A stretch of 64,000 bases of DNA from Palsa-1150 sp963797395. Lineage in GTDB: Bacteria > Myxococcota_A > Polyangia > Polyangiales > Polyangiaceae. The stretch is taken from positions 124,001 to 188,000 of the forward strand of contig CAWCPA010000003.1 of assembly GCA_963797395.1 (NCBI GenBank), read 5' to 3'. How positions within the stretch are numbered: position 1 is the stretch's first letter; each line of letters starts with the position of its first letter. The notes under the pieces are model-generated. The model searched no databases, was not told where the DNA came from, and saw nothing but the letters and a program-made list of their open reading frames with translations. Made by a program: the position numbers and the translations under genes. Shown in pieces: positions 53,220-62,135 of the stretch.

Positions 53220-54185
53220 TCACGCGCGAAGCGTGGGCCGCAAGCAATAGCCGACACCGTGAATCGTCTCGATCATTCCGGCGTGCGCGCCGAGCTTTCG
53301 TCTCAGATGAGTGACGTAGTGGTCGACCTTCGATTCGTCGTCGTCCGTCACGTTCCACACCTTCTCGAGGAGGTCGGCGCGCCGCACGACACGGTTCACC
53401 CGATCGGCGAGGAAAAGGAGCACGGCGAACTCGCGGCGCGTCAGCTGCAGGACACTACCGGCGAGGACGGCGCGCCGCTCGACGCGATCCATCTCCAGGG
53501 CGCCGCACTGGAGCCGCGCCGGCGAGGGAGGCAGCATGCTCCGGGGCTGGAGGTCCCCGTCGCCCTCGGGCGCGAGGACGTCGAGCATCAACGGCGACAG
53601 CGGCGTCTTGTGGCGTATCGCGTACGCGATCTCCGCTCGCAGCCGCTCGAGCAGGGACCGCTTGTCGTAGTCCGCCGCCACTCGGTCGCGCAGGGCGGCG
53701 TCGATCATCTCTCGATGGAAGCCCTCGTCCAGCCGATCGGAGTAGGTGAACTTCAGGATCGTCGCCGCCCCCATCTGGATCCTGTCGCCGTCTTCCAGCT
53801 TGGCGCGGGTGACGCGCCGGCCGTTGACCCGCGTCCCCTTCGCGCTCTTGAGGTCCTCCACCGACACCTCGCCGTCCTGCTGCACGATCTTCGCGTGGCG
53901 GCGCGACACGCCTTCGTCCTCGAGCCGGATCGTCGCCTCGGTCGCCCACCCCAGGCGCGCCACCGGCTGATCGAGGCGGAACATGCGGCCCAAGCTGTTC
54001 CCGGCGAGCACGACGAGGTGCGCCCGGGGGCTCTGCGATCGGAGCGAGGCGCCGTCGATCGATCCGATGGGCGTCGGCTCGTCGTCCCCCGTGTTGTCAA
54101 GCGAGATCGCTGCCGGTTTCTTCGCGAGAAGGCGTGACGACGAACCCATGACTCCCTTGATGAGTGTGAGTTTCGAGCCCCCCAT
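53220..54185 (-). CDS. FHA-winged helix regulator with vestigial GGDEF segment
   Basis: A 321-residue protein of unusual make-up. The FHA domain (about 57-145) includes ARLGWATEATIRLEDEGVSR and RRHAKIVQQDGEVSVEDLKS, with the SRRH phosphothreonine-binding motif and VNGRRV. Residues about 155-203 (FHREMIDAALRD to PLSPLMLDVL) match the start of the GGDEF domain of myxobacterial FHA-GGDEF proteins, which then breaks off before the catalytic motif. The end (about 225-321) is an OmpR-type winged helix: LTRREFAVLLFLADRVNRVV and KVDHYVTHLRRKLGAHAGMI. ATG 54185 or 54149 may be the start. It is upstream of the kinase-UrtA fusion and in the same direction, so it may read that kinase's phosphorylation. 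Confidence 0.82.
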   Translation of the reverse strand: MGGSKLTLIKGVMGSSSRLLAKKPAAISLDNTGDDEPTPIGSIDGASLRSQSPRAHLVVLAGNSLGRMFRLDQPVARLGWATEATIRLEDEGVSRRHAKIVQQDGEVSVEDLKSAKGTRVNGRRVTRAKLEDGDRIQMGAATILKFTYSDRLDEGFHREMIDAALRDRVAADYDKRSLLERLRAEIAYAIRHKTPLSPLMLDVLAPEGDGDLQPRSMLPPSPARLQCGALEMDRVERRAVLAGSVLQLTRREFAVLLFLADRVNRVVRRADLLEKVWNVTDDDESKVDHYVTHLRRKLGAHAGMIETIHGVGYCLRPTLRA

Positions 54186-54356
54186 GGCATTCGCCAGTCG
54201 GGCCCTGTGAGTCCAAGCAAAGCCCGAGCCCGACTCCGTGCGGGCTTCGTCATGAAGGCCGGCTCGGAGGGTCTCGGCGCAATCCCGCGGGAATCCCCCC
54301 GGTCGTCTCCAAACGATGGGCGACTCCACGGCGCAGGGCTCGTCGACGACGGTTCC

Positions 54357-54534
54357 ACGTGGATCGGCGAGATCCATTCGGGCGCGCGTCTGGATCGCAC
54401 CGATCCAGGCACGGGCGGCGTCGGGACGAATTCCATCGCGTTCCCCGTCGCGGTCAAACCGGTACACCCCGTGCACCTGGGCTGACGGCGATGGCCGGAA
54501 GCGGAGCAGGGATGGGAGAGCGTGACCCACGCCG
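54357..54534 (+). repeat. Copy 1 of a 177-bp structured direct repeat
   Basis: It aligns by eye with 56338-56514 over its whole length without gaps until the last few bases, at roughly 88-90% identity. A hairpin GGATCGGCGAGATCC (54361-54375) with GGATCGCACCGATCC (54392-54406) is inside it. The 3' end contains ATG 54491, which opens only 29 codons here. The rest of the 54186-54583 interval has no recognised gene; it separates the divergent FHA-winged-helix and FHA-sigma-54 genes and should hold their promoters. Confidence 0.85.
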
Positions 54535-54583
54535 CGCCGTGACGCCGCTATTGTTGTCGCGGGAGCCGGTGACGGAGTGAAGT

Positions 54584-55957
54584 ATGGCCGACATGCCCGG
54601 TGACGACGGCGACAAGACCGGGGCGACGGTGCACGACGCGCGCGCGTCCGTGGGCGAGGCGTGGGCTCGGGCGTCGTTCGTCGTGAAGGTCACGCGGGGG
54701 CCCGACGTCGGCGCGCGGCTGAACGTCGATGCCCGGGCGCCGGGCAGGATCTTCGTCGGGTCGAGCGTGATCTGCGCGCTGCGCCTCTCCGATCCCAAGG
54801 TGTCGCGGCGCCACTTTTCGTTGCACGCCCACGACGGCCTGCTCCGCGTCATCGATTTGGGGTCGACGAACGGAACCCGCGTCGGCGACGTGTGGGTGCG
54901 CGATGCGTCGCTCCAGGGCGGAGAGAGGCTGCGCGTCGGGGACACCGAGATGGAGGTCGAGCGGACCCCTGGCGACGCCGCCACGGCGCCGGACCCCGGC
55001 GGCTTCGGCGCGATGATTGGGGAGAGCGAGGCGATGCGCCGCCTTTATCCGCTCTGCCGGCGCCTCGCGCTCGCGGATGTCCCGGTCCTCATCGAGGGCG
55101 AAACGGGTACGGGCAAGGAGGTGCTCGCCGAGTCGATCCACGCCGAGAGCCCGCGCGCCAGCGGGCCGTTCGTGGTGTGCGACGGCACCGCCATCGCCCC
55201 GGGCCTCGTCGAGTCGACCCTCTTCGGGCACGAGAAGGGCGCCTTCACGGGGGCCTCCGTGGCGCAGCGCGGCTTCTTCGAACAGGCCCACGACAGCACC
55301 CTCTTCATCGACGAGATTGGCGACGTCGACCTCGCCATCCAGGCGAAGCTGCTCCGCGCCATCGAGCGCGGCGAGGTCCGGCGCGTCGGGGGCGATCGGT
55401 GGAACAAGGTGAACGTCCGAGTCATCGCTGCGACGCGCCGGAACCTCGAGCGAGAGATCGAAGCGGGGCGATTCCGCGACGACCTCTTTTATCGTCTCGC
55501 GGTCGCGCGGGTCGAGTTGCCTCCGCTCCGCGATCGCCGCGGGGACGCGCCGGTGCTGGCGCGGCACTTCTGGGCGTCGTTGAGGGGCGGGGCCGCGGGC
55601 ATGCCGCACGATCTCTTGCAGCGGCTCGACGCTTATCCGTGGCCCGGCAACGTCCGGGAGCTCCGCAACTTCGTCGCCCGCCGCATCGCTCTCGGAGATC
55701 TGGCCGTCGACGGACTTCCCCCTCGGGCCGCCCCGCACCCCGACTCGGTCGAGCGCGTGCTCGCCCTCGATCTTCCGCTCATCGAGGCGCGCGCGCTGCT
55801 CGTCGACGACTTCGAGCGTCGCTACATCGAGCGCATGCTCCAGAAGCACAACAAGGACGCGACGGCGGCGGCGGCGGCGGCTGGCATCGCCCGCCGCTAC
55901 TTCCAGCTGCTCAGGGCAAGGCGGACGGGGCCCGCGGGCGGCACCGAGGAGGACTGA
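54584..55957 (+). CDS. FHA-domain sigma-54-dependent transcriptional activator
   Basis: A 457-residue NtrC-like activator. The N-terminal FHA domain (about 32-126) has SDPKVSRRHFSLHAHDG and LGSTNGTRVGD, the phosphothreonine-reading loops. The AAA+ domain has Walker A GETGTGKE (172-179), the sigma-54-contacting GAFTGA (219-224), Walker B TLFIDEIGD and the arginine region FRDDLFYRLAV, followed by YPWPGNVRELRNFVARR. A short Fis-type HTH ends it (DATAAAAAAGIARRYFQLLR). FHA-sigma-54 activators controlled by Ser/Thr kinases are characteristic of myxobacteria, and a kinase gene lies close by on the other strand. ATG 54584 gives the full FHA domain. Confidence 0.94.
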   Translation: MADMPGDDGDKTGATVHDARASVGEAWARASFVVKVTRGPDVGARLNVDARAPGRIFVGSSVICALRLSDPKVSRRHFSLHAHDGLLRVIDLGSTNGTRVGDVWVRDASLQGGERLRVGDTEMEVERTPGDAATAPDPGGFGAMIGESEAMRRLYPLCRRLALADVPVLIEGETGTGKEVLAESIHAESPRASGPFVVCDGTAIAPGLVESTLFGHEKGAFTGASVAQRGFFEQAHDSTLFIDEIGDVDLAIQAKLLRAIERGEVRRVGGDRWNKVNVRVIAATRRNLEREIEAGRFRDDLFYRLAVARVELPPLRDRRGDAPVLARHFWASLRGGAAGMPHDLLQRLDAYPWPGNVRELRNFVARRIALGDLAVDGLPPRAAPHPDSVERVLALDLPLIEARALLVDDFERRYIERMLQKHNKDATAAAAAAGIARRYFQLLRARRTGPAGGTEED

Positions 55958-56050
55958 AGTGCCCGCCGGGAGCCCCTTTCGAACGCGGGGTCCGAGACCG
56001 CCTTGCCTTCGGCCAGGAGTCGCCGAGAGCCCCAGGTGAGTGAGGTCGAG

Positions 56051-56290
56051 ATGGACAACGACATCGAACTGCCGACCGTCGCCGGCGAGCCGGCCGCGCG
56101 TGACACGATCCCGACGAACGACGCCGAGCCGCCGGTGCCGGTCATCCCCGCGGGGCAGGCGCAGGCCGCGCTCGCCGCGGCGCTCGACGAGCTGCTGAGA
56201 GCCGTCATGGCGGTCGAGGCGATCGGGATGGCGCTCGCGCGCCAGCTCGACTCGAACGCGCTCGCCGGCCGCGGCGTCGACGAGAGCTGA
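56051..56290 (+). CDS. Small acidic/Ala-rich hypothetical protein
   Basis: ATG 56051 opens 79 codons: a Pro/Glu-rich first half (MDNDIELPTVAGEPAARDTI) and a helical second half (AAALDELLRAVMAVEAIGMA). Codon use matches the genome and it follows the FHA-sigma-54 gene by 93 nt on the same strand, so it could be co-transcribed. No family was recognised. Confidence 0.4.
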   Translation: MDNDIELPTVAGEPAARDTIPTNDAEPPVPVIPAGQAQAALAAALDELLRAVMAVEAIGMALARQLDSNALAGRGVDES

Positions 56291-56337
56291 CGCCCGCGAC
56301 GCGCAGCGCAACGGAGGACGTACGTGCCACTGCCTCG

Positions 56338-56514
56338 ACGTGGATCGGAGAGATCCATTCGGGCGCGAGTCTGGATCTCCCCGATCCAGGCACGAGCGGC
56401 ACCGGGACGAATTCCGCCGCGTTCTCCGTCGCGGCGAAACCGGTACACCCCGTGCACGTGGGCTGAAGGCCATGGCCGAAAACGGAACAGGGACGCGGCG
56501 CGTGACCCACGCCG
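56338..56514 (+). repeat. Copy 2 of the 177-bp structured direct repeat
   Basis: It is the partner of 54357-54534. The hairpin here is GGATCGGAGAGATCC (56342-56356) with GGATCTCCCCGATCC (56373-56387), pairing at 14 of 15 positions. The 3' end runs into the Cys-rich lipoprotein gene: its ATG 56472 and first codons are within the repeat. The repeat may therefore be a duplicated leader plus the first codons of a lipoprotein gene. Confidence 0.85.
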
Positions 56515-58145
56515 TGGCGCCAGGCGGTTTCTTCGGGGTCGTCGCGACCGTGCTGGCTCTCTCGACCGCGGGCTGCACGTCCATACTCGGTGACTTCGAC
56601 TTCGTTGGGGGCACCCCCGATGCATCGATGGGGACGACTCCCGACGGGTCGCGAGGCGCGACGCTGGGGATTGCGTGCACGGGCGACGCGCAGTGCAGCC
56701 CCGGCGAGACGTGCGCGGACGGCGTGTGCTGCGAGAGCGCGTGCGACGGCGTCTGCGAGTCCTGCAATCAGGCGGGCGCGCTTGGCCGATGCAATCCGAT
56801 TCCCGCGATGACGGACCCGGGAATGGAGTGCGTCATGATCCCGCTCCCCGACGCGGGTGCGGCGCCGCCTGTCGGCGCCGGCCCCGATGCGAGCGCGGAC
56901 GCCGCGAGCGACGCGGCGGCGGCGAATGATGGGGCGGCGGCAAGCGACGGCGGCGTCGCCGCGACGAACTTCAACGTGCCCGACGCGGGTATCGAGTCGG
57001 TGACGACGCCATGCGCCGGCACGTGCAACGGCGCTCGTGCATGCACCTATCCCGATGCGAAGACGTCGTGCGGGACCCAGTTCTGCAACACGAGCACGCA
57101 GCTCGGCGGGTTCGCTTGCGACGGAACGGGACGCTGTGGTCCCGAGCTCGTCGACTGCAACGACTACGTCTGCCAGAGCGTCACCGACGCCGGCGCCGTG
57201 GCCGTCGGGGCGTGCGCCACGAGCTGCACGGACAGCTCGAGCTGCGGGCCCAAGGCCTTCTGCGACGGACAGGCGTGCGTGCCGAAGGACGGCAACGGCC
57301 ATACGTGCACGAACGGGGACGAGTGCGCGAGCGGCTGGTGCGTCACCAACGGACCCTCGAGCGTCTGCTGCAACCAGCAGTGCGGCTCGGAGGTCCCGGG
57401 TGGAACGTGCTCCGCAAACGGTAGCGTCGGAGCCTGCACCTGCCCGTCGTGCACGGGCGCGGGCAACTCGTGCGTCATCGAGTACATCGACCGCGACGGC
57501 GACGGGCACGGCGACAGGTTCGCCACGCCCGGCGGCAGCCCCGCGACCGAGCAGGTCGGTTGCAGCAACGACCCGCCGGCCGCGCACTCCGGCTGGTCTC
57601 TGACCAACGACGACTGCGACGACGACGACGCCAACGTGTACCCCGGGCAGACGCAGACGTTCACTCATCCGAGCGCGGGCAACGGGACGTACGACTACAA
57701 CTGCGACGGGGCCCTCGAAAAGGGGACCGCGGAGTTCATCGGCGCGTCGTGCGGCGTGTGCGGAGCCGGAACGACGTCGTGTACCAACACCTTCGCGTGC
57801 ACGTCGAGCACCCTCTCCGCAGAGTCGTTGAGCTGCGGCACGACGACGTTCGCCTGCGAAGGCATCTACTACTTTCCACCGGTACCGCTCGCCTCCGAGG
57901 AGGTCACGCAGGCCGCTGGGATCGCGACCACCGGCCCGACGGCCACCGCGACCTTCGTACCGCCGCCCGTGTACAGCGGGCCTTGCTGCGCCGGCGCCCA
58001 GTCCGGGTTCACGTCCTTCAGCGGCGTCGCCACGGGCCCGAACAGCACGTGCGGTCTCAGCGGGGTTCTCACGACCTGCGGCGCGTGCGACTACGGGACG
58101 GTGTCGGGAGCCAGCGCCCCGACGTCGGTCCAGAGCTGCCGCTGA
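56472..58145 (+). CDS. Large Cys-rich lipoprotein
   Basis: A 557-residue predicted lipoprotein. The signal ends at LALSTAGC (Cys35). The body has several disulfide-rich modules such as DAQCSPGETCADGVCCESAC, a disordered Asp/Ala stretch (about 135-170), and a stretch with calcium-loop-like YIDRDGDGHGD and DDCDDDDANVYPGQ, as in thrombospondin-type-3-like repeats of myxobacterial surface proteins. It is likely surface-exposed. ATG 56472 lies inside copy 2 of the direct repeat. The function is unknown. Confidence 0.82.
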   Translation: MAENGTGTRRVTHAVAPGGFFGVVATVLALSTAGCTSILGDFDFVGGTPDASMGTTPDGSRGATLGIACTGDAQCSPGETCADGVCCESACDGVCESCNQAGALGRCNPIPAMTDPGMECVMIPLPDAGAAPPVGAGPDASADAASDAAAANDGAAASDGGVAATNFNVPDAGIESVTTPCAGTCNGARACTYPDAKTSCGTQFCNTSTQLGGFACDGTGRCGPELVDCNDYVCQSVTDAGAVAVGACATSCTDSSSCGPKAFCDGQACVPKDGNGHTCTNGDECASGWCVTNGPSSVCCNQQCGSEVPGGTCSANGSVGACTCPSCTGAGNSCVIEYIDRDGDGHGDRFATPGGSPATEQVGCSNDPPAAHSGWSLTNDDCDDDDANVYPGQTQTFTHPSAGNGTYDYNCDGALEKGTAEFIGASCGVCGAGTTSCTNTFACTSSTLSAESLSCGTTTFACEGIYYFPPVPLASEEVTQAAGIATTGPTATATFVPPPVYSGPCCAGAQSGFTSFSGVATGPNSTCGLSGVLTTCGACDYGTVSGASAPTSVQSCR

Positions 58146-58357
58146 TCGACTCGAGCCACGGCTCGGACCGGTCGTCACTCGTCCCGGGAGAGCTGGTCGC
58201 GTCGAAGCCGCCCGGAAGGGAGATCGCGTGTCGTCACCCGCGCGTTCGGCTCCTGCATCGCCAGTTGCGCGGTACATTGCCGCGCGGAGGCTTCGCGGCC
58301 GTCATCGCCCGCGGAGACAGCACCCTGGACGACAGAAGCCCCGACGGCGCACACACC

Positions 58358-60815
58358 TTGGAGCAGACCAAACGCGCCGCATGGGGCGTGGCCGACTTGG
58401 AGCGCCTGTATCTCTCGCTCTTCGAGGGCATCCCGACCGCGGTCACGGTCCGGTCCCTGGAGGACCAGATCTTCATCGACTGCAACCAGGCGGCCGTGCG
58501 GCTCTTTCGGGCCGAAAGCGCCAATCATCTCCGAGGGACCCACGTCACGCTCCTGGCGGCGGAGATTCAACCCGACGGAAGGACGGCGAGGGAGGTCCTT
58601 CGCGAGATCGTGGAGGTGTCGACGCGCGACGGGAAGATCCGGCTCGAGTGGCTGGCGCGACGGCTCGACGGAACCCTGTTCCTCGCCGAGGTGCACATCA
58701 CGATCATCGCGCTGGAGAGCGGCCGCAGGGTCATGCAGACGATCGTCGAGGACATCACGGAGCGCAAAGCCGCGCAGGCCGCGCTCCGCGCCGAGGAGGA
58801 GCGCTATCGCTCCCTCGTCGACCGATCGCACGACGCGATCTTCACCTTCGACCTCGACGGAAAGATCCTGTTCGCGAGTCCGTCGGCGGAGCGCCTCACG
58901 GGGTATCCCCGCAGCGAGCTCGTTGGCAGGAGCGCGACCGACCTCATCGTGGCAGACGAACACGGAAGGCTCGAGCAGGCGATCGTCGACGCGCGAACCG
59001 GGGTCGAGAAGGTCGAGCAACCCTGGACCCTCCGGCATCGCGACGGCAGCATCGTGCGGATCGAGTCGGCGCGCACGGCCATCCTCGACAAGAACGGGGC
59101 GGTCATCGGAGCCCAGTCGGTCTTCCGCGACGTCACCGAGCGGCAGCGCGCGCAGCAGATGCGCGAGGCGGCGGCCATCGAGCTCGGCCGCGCGCGCGAG
59201 GAGGCGCTCGCCGCCAGCCGCGCGAAGACGGCGTTCGTCGCGAACATGAGCCACGAGCTCCGCACGCCGCTCAACGGGGTGATCGGGATGGTCGATCTGC
59301 TCTCGGACACGCACCTCGACGCCCGTCAGCGGCGCTACGTCGAGGTCGCGCGGTCGTCGGCGAGTCTGCTCCTCTCGGTCATCAACGACATCCTCGACAT
59401 CGCCAAGATCGAGGCGGGCAAGCTCGACATCGACCGCGCCCAGCTTTCGTTCGTGGACCTCGTGGAGGAGGTCGCGACGCTGATGGAGCTCGCGGCCGAG
59501 GACAAGGGGCTCGAGCTCACGTGCGAGACGGACGCGGGGCTCCTCGCGCCCCTCTTCGGCGATCCGACCCGCATCCGCCAGGTCCTCGTCAACCTGATCA
59601 GCAACGCGATCAAGTTCACCCAAACCGGTGAGGTGGCGGTGCGAGCGACCCTCGTCGCCGCGGCGGGCAGCGAAGTGAGGGTACGCGTCGAGGTGCGCGA
59701 CACGGGGGTCGGTATCTCGCCCGACGAGCAGAAGAAGCTCTTTCATCCCTTCTCGCAGCTCGACTCCTCGGCGACGCGCAAGCACGGCGGCGCGGGGCTC
59801 GGCCTCGCGATCTGCCGCGAGATCGTGCTGCGCATGGGGGGCGAGATCGGCGTCGACAGCATCCCCGGCCGGGGGTCGACGTTCTGGTTCATGCTGCGCC
59901 TGGAGCGCGCGGACCTGGCGGCGCCGCACGTCTTGCAGCTCGACGCGCGCCTGGCCGGGCTGCGGGTCCTGGCCGTGGACGACAACGCGACGAACCGTGA
60001 GGTGTTGCGCGCGCAGCTCCTCGCGGCCGGGATGCGCTGCGAGCTCGCGAGCTCCGGCGAGGAGGCCCTCCGCCTCGTCGCGATGGCCGTCGAGACGGGC
60101 GACGCGTTCGCGCTCCTGGTCATCGACCAGCAGATGCCCGAGATGGACGGCGTGGAGGTCGCGCGTCGGGTCAGGGAAGATCCCCGTACCGCGGGGGTGG
60201 GGATCGTAATGCTCGGATCCATCGGGCGGCCGCTCGACGCCAGCCTGTTCGAGTCGCTCGGCGTCTTGACCTGGGCGACGAAGCCGATCCGGCGCGCGCA
60301 TCTGCTGCGAGCGCTCGCCGCCGCGCTCGACGAGACCGGCAGCGCGCCGAGCGAGGGGCGCGAACTCGGGGGGCCCGCCTCCCCATCGAGCGGGGGGCGG
60401 CGCGCGAGGATCCTCCTCGTGGAGGACACCCCCATCGGCGCGGAGATCGTGACCGAGATCCTGCGAAGGGCGGGCTACGCGGTCGAGATCGCCGTCGACG
60501 GGCTGCAGGCCGTGGACCGGCTGCGTGCCGACGCCTTCGATTCTCGTGTTGATGGATTGCCAGCTCCCCGGCATCGATGGATACGAGGCCACGAGGCGCA
60601 TCCGGACGCTCGAGGCGCTGGGAGTCCTGCCCGGTCCCCGACCGGCGCGCGTGCCCATTCTCGCGCTCACCGCGAGCGCGACGGTCGAAGACATCGAGCG
60701 CACCCGTCTCGCCGGCATGGACGACCACGTCGCGAAGCCCATCGACGCGCGGCGGCTCCTGAGCGCGATCGCGGCGCATGCTCCGCGCGGACGAGCCGAC
60801 TCGCATGCAACCTAG
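58358..60815 (+). CDS. Hybrid sensor kinase PAS-PAS-HisKA-HATPase-REC-REC, frameshifted in last REC
   Basis: A soluble hybrid kinase of about 818 residues. Two PAS domains (LERLYLSLFEGIPTAVTVRS; then YRSLVDRSHDAIFTFDLDGK) are each followed by the PAC-type ending IVEDITERKAA / FRDVTERQRAQ. HisKA has FVANMSHELRTPLNGVIGMV, and HATPase has NLISNAIKFTQTGEV and GGAGLGLAICREIV. REC1 has DQQMPEMDGVEVA. REC2 starts RILLVEDTPIGAEIVTEILR but its second half (LVLMDCQLPGIDGYEATRRI, DDHVAKPIDARRLL) is one frame over; removing one T near 60542 restores it. TTG 58358 or GTG 58388 may be the start; neither has a clear ribosome-binding site. The 58146-58357 gap shows nothing recognisable. Confidence 0.9.
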
Positions 60816-61971
60816 GGTCGTCTGCGCGCGCTGCCGCAGGCCCGAGAGCGTGTGCTACTGCCGCCACGTCACGTCCATCGAGACGACGACGCGCGTCGTA
60901 CTCCTGCAGCACCCGCGCGAGCGCGACGTCCCCATCGGGACCGCGCGGATGGCCGCACTGTGCCTGCCGAACGCGGAGGTTCACGTGGGCGTTCGCTGGG
61001 CAGGGTCCGCCGCGCTCGCGCGCGCGCTCTCCGATCCCGCACGGCCTGCGGTGCTCCTGTATCCGGGCGAGGGCGCGGTCGACGTCGCGAGCCATCCCCC
61101 AACCGGCCCCGTCACGCTCGTCGTCGTCGACGGGACGTGGTGGCAGGCGCGCAAAGTGATCCGCCGGAACCCCGAGCTCTCGGCCTTGCCCCGGTACACC
61201 TTCACGCCGCCGACCCCGAGCGAGTACCGCATCCGGAGGGAGCCCGACGCCGCGTGCGTCTCGACGATCGAGGCGCTCGTTCACGTGCTCGGCGTCCTCG
61301 AGGGCGATCGAGAGCGGTTCCAAGCGCTGCTCGCCCCGTTCCGCGCCATGGTCGACGCGCAGGTCGCGTTCGCTCAACGCTTCCAGCAGGCGCGTGTCCG
61401 TCACGAGAGGGGCCCGCGCCCGCCGCGGCGGCGCCTGCCGACGAGCCTCACGGACGGCAACCTCCTCTGCATCGCGGGGGAGGCCAACGCGTGGCCCTAC
61501 GGCTCGGGCGAGCGCGCGGCCCCGTATCCCGAGGAGCTCGTGCAGTGGCTCGCGTTCAGGCCGCGGACGGGAGAGCGCTTCGAGCTCGTGAAGGCCCCTC
61601 GCCACCTCGCGCCCATGACCGCGGCTCATCTCGCGATCTCCCGTCGAGCCCTCGAGTCGGGGTGCACCGGCGAGTTCCTCCACCAGCAGTGGCGCGCCTT
61701 CGTCCGCGACGACGACGTGCTCTGCTCGTGGGGAACGTACGCGACGACGCTGTTCGAGGCCGAGGGCGGATACCTCCCTCCCCTCCGGCTCGATCTTCGT
61801 CAGGTCGCGCGCGCCTACATCAAGGGCAGGTTCGGAACGCTGGACGAGCAGCTGGTCCGGCTCGGCGTGGCATCGTCCGCGATCGGCGCGGGCCGCGCGG
61901 GCGAGCGACTCGGGCAGCTGGTCGTACTGACGCGCTTCCTCGAGGAAGCAGCCGCGCGGGAGGGGCGCTAA
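60805..61971 (+). CDS. DTW-domain tRNA-uridine aminocarboxypropyltransferase with extra exonuclease-like domain
   Basis: A 388-residue protein. The first 210 residues are a DTW/TapT-type enzyme that makes acp3U in tRNA: the Cys cluster VCARCRRPESVCYCRHV, LLQHPRERDVPIGTARMA and the DxTW signature in VVVDGTWWQARKVIRRNPEL. The remaining 175 residues follow the layout of DnaQ-like exonucleases (LVQWLAFRPRTGERFELVKA, then LCSWGTYATTLFEAEGGYLP and GRAGERLGQLVVLTRFLEE), but the catalytic acidic positions seem lost. ATG 60805 overlaps the kinase stop by 11 nt; ATG 60778 is possible. DTW proteins alone are normally about 200-230 residues. Confidence 0.85.
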   Translation: MQPRVVCARCRRPESVCYCRHVTSIETTTRVVLLQHPRERDVPIGTARMAALCLPNAEVHVGVRWAGSAALARALSDPARPAVLLYPGEGAVDVASHPPTGPVTLVVVDGTWWQARKVIRRNPELSALPRYTFTPPTPSEYRIRREPDAACVSTIEALVHVLGVLEGDRERFQALLAPFRAMVDAQVAFAQRFQQARVRHERGPRPPRRRLPTSLTDGNLLCIAGEANAWPYGSGERAAPYPEELVQWLAFRPRTGERFELVKAPRHLAPMTAAHLAISRRALESGCTGEFLHQQWRAFVRDDDVLCSWGTYATTLFEAEGGYLPPLRLDLRQVARAYIKGRFGTLDEQLVRLGVASSAIGAGRAGERLGQLVVLTRFLEEAAAREGR

Positions 61972-62135
61972 ACTGGACGAATTCGGAACGCGTCACATGG
62001 ACGTAATCGTCGGCCGGTGATGGCGACGTTCCCGGTCGCGCACCTTGGGCGGTGGAGCCCGCCTCGACGCGTGCGAACCGGGTCAACTCGGATAGCTTGG
62101 ATTGGTCATACATCGAAATCTCCCACGACCCAGTT

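Noticed and set aside
54186..54583. A sigma-54 promoter (-24/-12) for the FHA activator or its neighbours
   Set aside because: No convincing TGGCAC-N5-TTGC element was found near the divergent starts.
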